Positions 8,524 to 15,306 are shown, counted from the first letter of the stretch. The stretch is 20,706 bases of DNA from Labilithrix sp. (GCA_028287035.1 JAQBQL010000076.1:1-20706); one strand, 5' to 3'. Notes: generated by a model from the letters alone, not told the origin. Translations and numbers: made by a program.

Positions 8524-8823
8524 TCAGGGCACGAGCACCGCCTGCGCCGCGGCGATCGCGACGAGCACCGGCAATGCACGGGCGAGCGCGCGCGCCACGC
8601 GCTCCGGGGCGCGGCCGCCGGCGAGCCAGGCGAGAAAGCCGACCATCCCGCCGAGGTACGCGGCGGTGAGGGCGCGCCAGAAGTAGCCTGCGTGATCGCT
8701 CCACAGCACGAGCGCCGGATCCGGCTCCGCGAACAGGAGCCGCTGGCCGAGGCGCAGGAGCGCATAGAAGGCCGCGGCGCTCGCCAGGCCCCAGGCCACC
8801 GAGAGTCCGAGGCGGGGCCTCAC
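8524..8823 (-). CDS. Small three-TM membrane protein, last gene of the radical-SAM operon
   Basis: A 99-residue protein read from GTG at 8823 to TGA at 8524. The GTG overlaps the stop of the radical SAM gene by four bases (GTGA), which fixes this start although the frame is open further upstream. Three hydrophobic helices can be seen at about residues 6-24, 48-69 and 82-98, joined by a Trp/Asp/Tyr-containing loop (LVLWSDHAGYFW) and a basic loop (RAPERVARALAR). No known family is recognised. Position and coupling suggest it serves the same pathway as the SPASM enzyme, for example as a membrane partner or exporter accessory, but it is far too small for a stand-alone ABC or MFS transporter. The role is inference. 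Confidence 0.72.
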   Translation of the reverse strand: MRPRLGLSVAWGLASAAAFYALLRLGQRLLFAEPDPALVLWSDHAGYFWRALTAAYLGGMVGFLAWLAGGRAPERVARALARALPVLVAIAAAQAVLVP

Positions 8824-9986
8824 GACGGCCCGAGCTGCGCGGCCCTGACACGGGGACACTCCGGGTCGGGCCCCATCGCTCCTCCGCTCGCGTGCTGCGC
8901 GACGATCTTGCACCCGCCCTTGCACACCGCGCGAAGCGTGCATGATGCACACGGCTCGGGCGGGGCCTCGGCATGGTCGCGGTAGGGCGCCAGCGCCGGC
9001 TCGTCGGCCCAGCCGCGCGCCAGGTCGAGCACGTCGAGGGCGGTCGCGTCGGTGAAGCTGCAGGGGGCCATCCGACCGTCACTGCGGGCGGCCCCGAGCA
9101 GCTGGCCGGCCTCGCAGCCGAAGATCCCCCACCGCGCGAGGTCGTCGGGACGGCGCGCGAGCTCGTCGTCGGCGGAGAGGAACGGAACGAGCGCGCAGTC
9201 GATGCGGACGTGCGCGCGCCCGGCGTGCTCGGCGGACAGCGCACGAAGGAGCGTGCCCAGGCCGTCGGCCTGTTCCGGCGCGAGCCGCCGCGCGAGGTAG
9301 TCGACGGAGCGCGCGCGGCCCTGCGGCTTGTAGCGGAGGAGCTGCACATCGGAGGCGCCCAGCGCGACGGCGCGGCGCACGGTGGCTCCGGCCTCGGGGA
9401 AGCTGTCCCGCGTGAGCACGACGTTCACGCCGACCGTCACGCCGGCTGCCGCGAGACGCTCGATGGTGGCCTCGGCCTGGGCGGACCCGTCGAAGCCGCG
9501 GACGCGCGCGTACGTCTCGCCGGCGCCGTCGTAGCTCACGTTCACCTGGGCAAACCGGGTGAGCTGCGCGAGCTTTCTCGGCCCGAGACCCAGACCGGAC
9601 GTCGTGACGATCGGCGTGAGGCCTCGCGCCCGCGCCGCGTCGGCGAGGTCGCCGAGATCGTCGCGCAGCGTGGGCTCGCCGCCGCCGAAGGCCACGGTGA
9701 GGACGCCGGCGCCGGCGAGCGCATCGAGCCGCGCCAGGATGATCTCTTGCGGGGGCAGCGCCCCGTCGGGCCGCGCGTCGAGGTAGCACCCGGTGCACCC
9801 GGCGGCGCAGCGCGAGGTGATGGCGAGCGAGACCTCGAGAGGCAGCGAGCGGCGCGCCTTTCCGGGTCCCCAGGCCTCACCCCCGTCGAGCCCGAGCGCC
9901 CGCACCCCGTCGCGGTCGAGCGCCACGATCGCGGCGGTGGTCTCGAGCTTGACCCATGCCCCCCATCCCTCGTACCGAACGATCAC
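8820..9986 (-). CDS. Radical SAM/SPASM enzyme, probable peptide or small-protein maturase
   Basis: A 388-residue protein from GTG 9986 to TGA 8820. Residues 1-45 form a short beta-hairpin-like N-terminal part (RYEGWGAWVKLETTAAIVAL) often found ahead of SPASM-type radical SAM domains. The radical SAM motif is C60-x3-C64-x2-C67 and the SAM-binding motif is GGGEP (101-105). The C-terminal SPASM domain is complete: C291, then G304-x4-C309, C346-x2-C349-x5-C355-x3-C359 and a last C377, enough to bind two auxiliary Fe-S clusters. Such enzymes mostly modify ribosomal peptides or proteins in the cytoplasm. The gene overlaps the small GGNCSS protein upstream and the three-TM gene downstream, each by GTGA. 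The natural candidate substrate is therefore the 97-residue neighbour. No separate RRE domain is obvious. The enzyme class is secure; the substrate is inferred. Confidence 0.92.
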   Translation of the reverse strand: MIVRYEGWGAWVKLETTAAIVALDRDGVRALGLDGGEAWGPGKARRSLPLEVSLAITSRCAAGCTGCYLDARPDGALPPQEIILARLDALAGAGVLTVAFGGGEPTLRDDLGDLADAARARGLTPIVTTSGLGLGPRKLAQLTRFAQVNVSYDGAGETYARVRGFDGSAQAEATIERLAAAGVTVGVNVVLTRDSFPEAGATVRRAVALGASDVQLLRYKPQGRARSVDYLARRLAPEQADGLGTLLRALSAEHAGRAHVRIDCALVPFLSADDELARRPDDLARWGIFGCEAGQLLGAARSDGRMAPCSFTDATALDVLDLARGWADEPALAPYRDHAEAPPEPCASCTLRAVCKGGCKIVAQHASGGAMGPDPECPRVRAAQLGPS

Positions 9987-10276
9987 GGCGCCCCCGCCCC
10001 GTCCGTGCGTCCCGCCCCGTGGTGCCCCGCGTCCGCGTCGGCGTCCGCGTGCCCGTCCGCGTTCGCGTCCGCGTCCGCGTTGGCCCCGCGCCCAACCACC
10101 CGCACCCGCTCGTCCCCCATCGCCGCGAGCACCGCCGCGAGCACCGCCCCCCCTGCCGCCGCCCCGAGGAACAGCGTATCCACCACGCTCCCGACGCTCG
10201 AGCAGTTCCCCCCGTGCCCCACGCGCAGCGCGCGCACGTGCTCGACGCGGACGCCCTGCGCAGATCTCTCGCTCAC
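9983..10276 (-). CDS. 97-residue small protein with GGNCSS motif, one hydrophobic helix and Ala-Asp/Asn repeat tail; candidate substrate
   Basis: Read from GTG 10276, which overlaps the upstream stop (GTGA), to TGA 9983, which overlaps the radical SAM start (GTGA). Three regions are visible: a charged N-terminus (residues 1-20, SERSAQGVRVEHVRALRVG); a motif HGGNCSSVGSVVD (21-33) with the only cysteine, C25, running into a hydrophobic Gly/Ala helix (about 34-53); then a tail with Ala-Asp and Ala-Asn repeats (66-83), a Gly-His break, and HHGAGRTDGAGAP at the end. I do not recognise the family. Size, placement directly before a SPASM enzyme and modular layout fit a modified precursor or a small membrane protein matured by that enzyme. 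It could instead be a structural membrane subunit. The frame extends upstream, but the overlap decides the start. Confidence 0.68.
   Translation of the reverse strand: MSERSAQGVRVEHVRALRVGHGGNCSSVGSVVDTLFLGAAAGGAVLAAVLAAMGDERVRVVGRGANADADANADGHADADADAGHHGAGRTDGAGAP
10031..10084. repeat. Degenerate 6-bp tandem repeat (consensus GTCCGC), nine units
   Basis: Nine consecutive hexamers on the plus strand: GTCCGC, GTCGGC, GTCCGC, GTGCCC, GTCCGC, GTTCGC, GTCCGC, GTCCGC, GTTGGC. Read on the minus strand they encode the Ala-Asp/Ala-Asn dipeptide repeat in the tail of the small protein at 9983-10276. Six-base units keep the frame, so unit gain or loss would change tail length without disrupting the gene or the overlap with the radical SAM start. 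Confidence 0.85.
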
Positions 10277-11325
10277 AGCCCCACCCCTTCGAGATAGGCC
10301 ACGTCCACCGCCTCGAGGACGAGGAAGGCCGCGCCCAGCGCCCCTGCCGCGCACACCGCGGCCCGGAGCGTTCGCGCCGCCACCGTACGGCGACCCGCCG
10401 CCGACCACGCGCGTGCGAGGAGCAGGACCGGCACGAGCGCCGCCCCGAAGGCGAGGAACGGCGCGCTCGTCCCGCGCTCGTAGCCGCCTGCGAGCAGCCC
10501 GCCCGCGATGGCCACGTACGCGGCATACCCGACCGCGAGCTTCCAGCTGCGCCGCAGGGCGCGCGCGCTCGCGAGCCGCGCCGCCCCCGTGCGCATCGCA
10601 GCTCCCGCGAGCAGCGCCCCGAGCCCGAGGATCACCGTCGCCGCGAGGTGCATGACGCGGCGCCGCGAGAGCCGCGCGAGCCCCTGCGCGAGCGACGGAT
10701 CGGCGCGGTCACCGGCGAGGGTCACCGCGGCGCGCGCTCCCTCGCGGTCACCGCGCGCGACGCGCAGCTCGACGAGGTCGCGCGCCGCCTTGGCGGTGGT
10801 GACATGATCCGCGACAGGATCGCGGAGCACGCGCTCGAGCAGCGGCTCGGCGGCGGCCGGTCGGCCCAGCCGGTACGCGTAGGCCTCGGCGGCGAGGACC
10901 CACGCCTCGATGCGGACGCGTCCGGGCGGGAACGTGTCGGTCGCCGCCACGAGGTCGTCGATGGCCGACGCGTCGGCGGCGAGGGCGGGGGATCGCCGCA
11001 CGCGCTCGAGGTGCGCGAGCGGCGCGTAGGCCCCCTCGGCGTGACCCTCGAGCGCCTCGCTCCGCGCCCGCGCGAACGGGGCACGGGCTCCTGCCGGATC
11101 GAGCGCGAGGTAGCGCGCGTACAGCGCGGCGGCGGCGCCGAAGTCGAGCGCCTGGTCGGCGGCTTCGGCGCCTCGTAGCGCCGCCGTCGCCTCTTCGGTC
11201 CGCGCTCCTGCCGCGCCCTGCGCGAGCGCCGCGCCTGGCGTGCCGACCGCCGCGAACACCCCGGCGACCACGAGGAAGAGGGCCGCCATTCGCACCGAGC
11301 GCAGCACGAGCGGGGCACCTCGCAC
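10273..11325 (-). CDS. Exported helical-repeat (TPR-like) protein with four C-terminal TM helices, first gene of the radical-SAM operon
   Basis: A 350-residue protein read from GTG 11325 to TGA 10273. Residues 1-36 look like a signal peptide or anchor (MAALFLVVAGVFAAV then GAALAQ|GA). Residues 43-218 are Ala-rich helical repeats with TPR-like spacing (AAALYARYLALDP, VLAAEAYAYRLGRPAAAEPLLERVL). Four hydrophobic helices follow at about 224-244, 261-281, 288-306 and 319-340. A soluble repeat domain outside the cytoplasm joined to a membrane domain is likely. An alternative start is ATG 11289, just before the hydrophobic core; the signal is kept either way. The stop overlaps the GTG of the small protein gene by four bases. 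The divergent lipoprotein gene starts 35 bases away. The function is unknown; an export, anchoring or complex role in the same pathway is inferred. Confidence 0.78.
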   Translation of the reverse strand: MRGAPLVLRSVRMAALFLVVAGVFAAVGTPGAALAQGAAGARTEEATAALRGAEAADQALDFGAAAALYARYLALDPAGARAPFARARSEALEGHAEGAYAPLAHLERVRRSPALAADASAIDDLVAATDTFPPGRVRIEAWVLAAEAYAYRLGRPAAAEPLLERVLRDPVADHVTTAKAARDLVELRVARGDREGARAAVTLAGDRADPSLAQGLARLSRRRVMHLAATVILGLGALLAGAAMRTGAARLASARALRRSWKLAVGYAAYVAIAGGLLAGGYERGTSAPFLAFGAALVPVLLLARAWSAAGRRTVAARTLRAAVCAAGALGAAFLVLEAVDVAYLEGVGL

Positions 11326-11360
11326 GGCCGGAAAGCTCCCACGCTCCTCGAGCGTTGTCC

Positions 11361-13307
11361 ATGGTAAGTCGACCCTTGTCCGCCGTGCCCAACGCCCCTT
11401 TTTCGAGCGCGAGCCGCGCGCGCGGCCGCAGCGCGAGCCCGACCGCGGGCCTCGTGAGCCGCGTCCTCGTCACGGCGCTCGCCCTCGGCTCCGCCGGGTG
11501 CGGCAAGGCGTGCAACCGCGACCACCCGTACGTGCCCTACAGCGTCGGTGACGAGACGCGTCCGCCCGCGACGGCCGACGGGGGTAGCGCAGCGAGCGCG
11601 CTCGACGGCGGCGACCTCGGCATCGACGGCGGGACCCCCGCGGCCCTCGCCGAGCCGGCGCTCCTCGCGCCCGAGCACGCGACCACCTGGCGCGTCGGCG
11701 ACCTCGAGCTCGCCGCGCCGCCAGGTCGTGAGCTCGTGATGGCCATCGTCCGCGACCTCGACGGCGACGGGAAGAACGACGCGCTCGCGATCGTCCGGTC
11801 GCCCGCGCCGGCGGGCAAACCGAGCGAGGTCGGCCCCGCCGAGATCGTCTTCCAGCCAGCCGGGGCTCCGCCGCGCGTCCTCGTCACCGCGCCCGCTCCG
11901 CGCACCGACGTGTCGTGCACCCCGATCGCGCGGCTCGAGCGCATCGGCCCGCGCTCGGCGCTGGCCGAGGTGGGCGCCGCGTGCGCGTCGGGCGGCGCCG
12001 CGCGGGCCCTCTACGTCGTGCGTCTCGCGCGCGACCCGGCCGTCGCGTTCGATCTCGGCATCGTCGATCCTCCGAGCGCCCCGCGTCTCGCGGTCGACGT
12101 CGACGGCGCCGACCGTGACCACGACGGCATCGACGACGTCACCCTGCATCTCACGATCGAGGGCGGCGGTCCTCCGTTCGAGCCCGGACCGAAGCTCACC
12201 GCGAAGGTCGCGTTCTTCGATCGCTCCGCGGGCCCGAGCCGCGACACCGAGGAGCCCGACGCCTCGCTGCGCGCGATCGCGAGCCACCTCGCCTCACGGG
12301 CCGGAAAGGCGAAGGACGCGGCGACGGTGCCGGTGGCGGTGCAGCAGATGCGCATGCTCTACCGCGCGATGTGCGTCGAGGGCGGCGCGCCGCGCCTCGT
12401 GAAGGTCGGGGGCACGGTGGGCGCGGTCACGTGCGGGAGCTCGAAGCCCCTCGAGGACGCCGGCGTCGCCGAGGTGCGCGCCTTCGTGACGCTCGGCGAC
12501 TCGGTGCGCGCGACCGCCGCCGCGGAGACCGCCCAGATCGCCCCGGCGACGCGCACGAAGGCAGGCAACGCCGAGATCGACAAGCTCCTCGCGCAGGTCG
12601 CCCCGATCGTGCAGGCGAGGAGCGCACGCGTGCTCGGGGTCGCGGTCCCGGCGGCGCGGGCGGCTCATCCCGAGTGGGGCCCGCTCGCGTTCGAGCCGAG
12701 CGGCAAGCTGCTCGTGCGCAGCGCCTCCGGCGTGCAACGTGTCGACCCGGACACCGGTGACGCGACCGATGCCGAGCAGCCGGCCTGGCCCACGCAGGTG
12801 CTCGCGCCGGACGGCAAGAGCCGCTGGCTCGAGGCCTATCACGCGTGCGAGGGCGTCGCCCTCCGCGCCACCTTCGCGCCGACCGGCGACGAGGGCGAGA
12901 TGCGGGACGTCCTCCTGCCGGTGGCCCCGCCGCTCGGGAGCCGCTGCGCCGGCGGACGCGGCGAGGCGGCGGCCACCCTCCCGATCGCCTGGGGACCGCG
13001 CGGCCTCGAGGTGCTCGTCGCCGGACAGCCGCTGCTCGTCCGTCCCGAGGCGGGCTCGGCCACGGTGATGGCGTCGCTCCTCGGCGAGATGCCCCCGTTC
13101 GGATCCCCGCGCTCGGCGGGCGGCCGGGCGCTGGCCGTCGCCACGCCGACCGGCGTGCTCGTGAAGGCGGGGCGGTCGGTCCGCTACCGCGCCCCCGAGC
13201 TCGCGCCGTACGCGGAGCTGCGGCAGTGCACGACCGTCGACGACGCCTCGCGCATCGCCTGCGCGAAGCGCGGCAAGGTCGTCGTCGCGACCTTCGATCC
13301 GCTCTGA
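11361..13307 (+). CDS. Large predicted lipoprotein with two Asp-rich calcium-loop-like motifs
   Basis: A 648-residue protein from ATG 11361 to TGA 13305-13307. The hydrophobic stretch SRVLVTALALGSAGC ends in a lipobox-like SAGC with C47. A start at GTG 11454 would make an ideal short lipoprotein signal (Cys at residue 16), so the first 31 residues are uncertain. After a Gly/Asp/Ala linker there are two Asp loops of EF-hand or FG-GAP type: DLDGDGKND (132-140) and DRDHDGIDD (251-259). The rest is mixed beta-rich sequence with scattered cysteines and a final part resembling repeated beta blades (FEPSGKLLVRSASGVQRVDP, LAPDGKSRWLEAY). No enzyme motif is seen. Likely attached to a membrane and facing the periplasm or the surface. 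It converges with the 213-residue lipoprotein gene, leaving only four bases between stops. Confidence 0.82.
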   Translation: MVSRPLSAVPNAPFSSASRARGRSASPTAGLVSRVLVTALALGSAGCGKACNRDHPYVPYSVGDETRPPATADGGSAASALDGGDLGIDGGTPAALAEPALLAPEHATTWRVGDLELAAPPGRELVMAIVRDLDGDGKNDALAIVRSPAPAGKPSEVGPAEIVFQPAGAPPRVLVTAPAPRTDVSCTPIARLERIGPRSALAEVGAACASGGAARALYVVRLARDPAVAFDLGIVDPPSAPRLAVDVDGADRDHDGIDDVTLHLTIEGGGPPFEPGPKLTAKVAFFDRSAGPSRDTEEPDASLRAIASHLASRAGKAKDAATVPVAVQQMRMLYRAMCVEGGAPRLVKVGGTVGAVTCGSSKPLEDAGVAEVRAFVTLGDSVRATAAAETAQIAPATRTKAGNAEIDKLLAQVAPIVQARSARVLGVAVPAARAAHPEWGPLAFEPSGKLLVRSASGVQRVDPDTGDATDAEQPAWPTQVLAPDGKSRWLEAYHACEGVALRATFAPTGDEGEMRDVLLPVAPPLGSRCAGGRGEAAATLPIAWGPRGLEVLVAGQPLLVRPEAGSATVMASLLGEMPPFGSPRSAGGRALAVATPTGVLVKAGRSVRYRAPELAPYAELRQCTTVDDASRIACAKRGKVVVATFDPL

Positions 13308-13311
13308 CCGT

Positions 13312-13953
13312 TCAGCGGTGACGGGGCGCCGTCGTGCAGAGCACGTCGTCGATGTCGCGCGTGCTCTGCAGGCACTGCACCCGCGCGTCGTTGCAGCGGA
13401 TGACGAGCACGCCGCGCGAGACGAGCGTGGCGAGCGGGATCCCCGCCCGGTTCACGACCGCGCGCTGCGGCGCCTTCTCGTCACACCCGCCGGCCATCAA
13501 CAGATCGATCTGCCGGCCGCTCGCGACGACCTCGACGCGATCGAGCTTCGCCTTGTCCGCGCCGGTATCCATCGCCAGCGCGATCGGCTTCAGCTTCGCG
13601 GCGAGGTCGGCGGCGTACGTCGGGTCCGCCGCGACGTCGTCGGGGTGCGGCGCGCGCATCGCGACCATGTACGCGATGGCCTTCTGCTGGACCTCGATGG
13701 GCGCGCTCGAGCCCACCATCGTCTGCGGGCGGGGCACCGGTCGCTCCGGCATCGCGACGCTCATCGCGGGCCGTGCCCCCGCCTCCTCCGCGCTCGCCCC
13801 GGCCGCGGTGGCCGCGGCGCTCGGCGGCGACGGGGCCTGGGACGGCGCGCTCGAGGCAGCGCTGCCCTTGTCATGCTTGTCGTCACAGCCGGCGAGGGCG
13901 ATGATGGCGAAGACGCCGAGCGGCGTCGCGACGGCGCGGATGAGAGAGCGCAT
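13312..13953 (-). CDS. Predicted lipoprotein of unknown function
   Basis: A 213-residue protein from ATG 13953 to TGA 13312. The signal peptide is clear: MRSLIR, hydrophobic 7-21, lipobox L20-A21-G22-C23, then DDKHDKGS. Residues 30-80 are an Ala/Ser/Pro linker. The C-terminal 130 residues are a compact domain with four cysteines (C157, C187, C194, C206) and an ordered helix-strand pattern (QQKAIAYMVAMRAPHPDDV, DRVEVVASGRQIDLLMAGGC, VLVIRCNDARVQCLQSTRDI), probably with two disulfides. No known family is recognised. It diverges from the secreted protein gene at 13969 with only 15 bases between the start codons, so at least one promoter must lie inside the other gene. Confidence 0.82.
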   Translation of the reverse strand: MRSLIRAVATPLGVFAIIALAGCDDKHDKGSAASSAPSQAPSPPSAAATAAGASAEEAGARPAMSVAMPERPVPRPQTMVGSSAPIEVQQKAIAYMVAMRAPHPDDVAADPTYAADLAAKLKPIALAMDTGADKAKLDRVEVVASGRQIDLLMAGGCDEKAPQRAVVNRAGIPLATLVSRGVLVIRCNDARVQCLQSTRDIDDVLCTTAPRHR

Positions 13954-13968
13954 GCCCGCGGCAATACC

Positions 13969-14481
13969 ATGACCTCCTCGCGCCCACCTTCCTCAAACGC
14001 TTCGCTACCTGCTTCACGAAGCAGGTGCGGGCGTGTCGCGCGCGCCGCGGCGGCAGCGGCGGCGCTCGGCCTCGCCGCGATCACGACCAGCGAGCCCGCC
14101 CGGGCGACGGGCGACGCGGATCTCACCGCGTCCATGCAGTGCGAACGCGCCGCCGAGCCGGGCCGCGTGCGCTGCACCGTCGAGGCGCATCTCGCCGGCG
14201 GCCGCGCGCTCGTCTGGAGCGACGTCGAGATCGTGACCGTCCCCGACTTCGCGGCGGCGCTCAAGGGGCGCATCGGCCCCCCGGAGGCGTTCGCGCGTGA
14301 CGCCACGAGCACGCGCTGGGCGCTCGGCCTCGTCGCCAAGCGGCGCGGCCAGGGCGAGGTGAAGGCGCGCGTCCGCGTGGTCGCGTGCGATCCCGCGGCG
14401 GCCGGCACTCCGGCGACCGAGCCACGCTCACGATGCGCGCCGATCGTCGTCGAGGTGCGCGCCGCGGTGACCGTCGGCTGA
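13969..14481 (+). CDS. Small secreted four-Cys protein
   Basis: A 170-residue protein from ATG 13969 to TGA 14479-14481. The n-region is long and basic (to about residue 25). The core AAAAAAALGLAAI and the site SEPARA|TG give a signal peptidase I type signal ending near residue 46. The mature domain has four cysteines (C58, C69, C140, C156), enough for two disulfides, and alternating strands (RVRCTVEAHL, RALVWSDVEIVTV, EVKARVRVVACDP, APIVVEVRAAVTV), so a small beta-sandwich is likely. No other start precedes the signal core, which supports ATG 13969. The function is unknown. It lies 48 bases before the DUF4388-DnaJ gene and could share a transcript with it. Confidence 0.7.
   Translation: MTSSRPPSSNASLPASRSRCGRVARAAAAAAALGLAAITTSEPARATGDADLTASMQCERAAEPGRVRCTVEAHLAGGRALVWSDVEIVTVPDFAAALKGRIGPPEAFARDATSTRWALGLVAKRRGQGEVKARVRVVACDPAAAGTPATEPRSRCAPIVVEVRAAVTVG
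14007..14026. repeat. 20-bp inverted repeat (9-bp arms, 2-base spacer) inside a signal-peptide coding region
   Basis: ACCTGCTTC and GAAGCAGGT are perfect inverted arms around AC. The element lies 38 bases after the ATG of the secreted protein gene and about 55 bases upstream of the divergent lipoprotein start. It could be an operator for the divergent pair or an mRNA hairpin early in the coding region. It encodes part of the signal n-region. Confidence 0.5.
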
Positions 14482-14529
14482 TCCGCCGGTTATTTGGGCC
14501 TGGCCGCCCTCCCGCGGTACCAGATCCGC

Positions 14530-15255
14530 ATGCAGCTACCGGGGCGTCTCAAGGCGACGACGCTGGGCGATCTGCTCGGCGCCCTCCACCGCAGCCACTC
14601 GACCGGCACCCTCGAGCTCGCGGAGAACAGCGGCCGCGTCCACCGCGTGCACGTCACGCAGGGAAAGATCATCGCCGTCGAGCTCGATCGCGCCGCTGCC
14701 TCGCTCGCCGAGATCCTCCGTCGCCAGGAGGAGATCGACGAGGACGTGCTCCGCCGCTCGCTGCTCCGCGCGATGGCCTCGCGCCGCCTCCACGGCGAGG
14801 TGCTGGTACGTGACTTCCAGCTCTCGCCGCAGATCGTCGACCGGGCGCTGCGCCGCCAGATCATGCTCCGCCTTGCGGTCCTCGAGGACCTGGGCGACGC
14901 GCAGATCTGCTTCCGCGTGACGGTGCGGCCGCCGCGCGGCGCGCTCGTCGACATGCCGCTCGGACCGTCCGAGTTCCTCGCGGGAAAGCGCCGGGCGCGC
15001 GACGCCGGGGCGAGCAGCGGCGCGCGCCCCGCCCCCCGTGGCCCGTACGCGGGCTGGGACCCGGCGCGCGCCCGCGCCTACCGCGCCCTCGGCGTCTCGT
15101 TCGAGGCCGATGCGCTCCAGGTGAAGCAGGCCTATCGCCGCCTCGTCCGCACCTATCACCCCGACCTGCACCCCGAGGCGACCCACGACGAGCGGAAGGC
15201 GCTCGCCACGCGCTTCGCCGAGGTCACCGCCGCCTACCGATCGCTCGTCGCGTAG
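14530..15255 (+). CDS. DUF4388 (PATAN-like) protein with C-terminal DnaJ domain
   Basis: A 241-residue protein. The opening MQLPGRLKATTLGDLLGALHRSHSTGTLEL and VHVTQGKIIAVEL match the DUF4388 pattern, a domain frequent in myxobacterial and cyanobacterial signalling proteins. A helical middle region follows (about 58-125). Residues 152-178 are a Gly/Ala/Pro/Arg linker. The C-terminus (about 181-240) is a J domain: YRALGVSFEADALQVKQAYRRL, HPD motif H210-P211-D212 and helix III/IV FAEVTAAYRSL. J domains stimulate Hsp70 (DnaK) ATPase, so this protein may bring a chaperone to a signalling or motility complex; that role is inferred. ATG 14530 is preferred over TTG 14494 because the DUF4388 pattern begins at the ATG. 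The stop lies inside a 12-bp palindrome. Confidence 0.85.
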   Translation: MQLPGRLKATTLGDLLGALHRSHSTGTLELAENSGRVHRVHVTQGKIIAVELDRAAASLAEILRRQEEIDEDVLRRSLLRAMASRRLHGEVLVRDFQLSPQIVDRALRRQIMLRLAVLEDLGDAQICFRVTVRPPRGALVDMPLGPSEFLAGKRRARDAGASSGARPAPRGPYAGWDPARARAYRALGVSFEADALQVKQAYRRLVRTYHPDLHPEATHDERKALATRFAEVTAAYRSLVA

Positions 15256-15264
15256 GCGCGCCTA
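15253..15264. repeat. Perfect 12-bp palindrome spanning the stop codon
   Basis: TAGGCGCGCCTA reads the same on both strands and contains the TAG stop of the DUF4388-DnaJ gene. It is the first of several inverted repeats in the convergent gap. It may simply be a chance GC palindrome. Confidence 0.45.
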
Positions 15265-15306
15265 ACTGGATGCCACGATCGCGTGACTCTTCGGCGCGCA
15301 GCGCGG

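Noticed and set aside
8824..8952. Longer N-terminus of the three-TM protein
   Set aside because: It would overlap the SPASM domain coding sequence with Arg-rich residues. The GTGA overlap at 8820-8823 gives a clean membrane protein start.
10277..10408. Upstream extension of the 97-residue small protein
   Set aside because: The extra 44 codons are Gly/Arg shadow sequence antiphase to the helical-repeat/TM gene, and the GTGA overlap at 10273-10276 matches the other two junctions of the operon.
11391..11404. CCCCTTTTT run as a terminator
   Set aside because: No stable stem precedes the T-run on the plus strand, and it lies at the 5' end of a gene, not after one.
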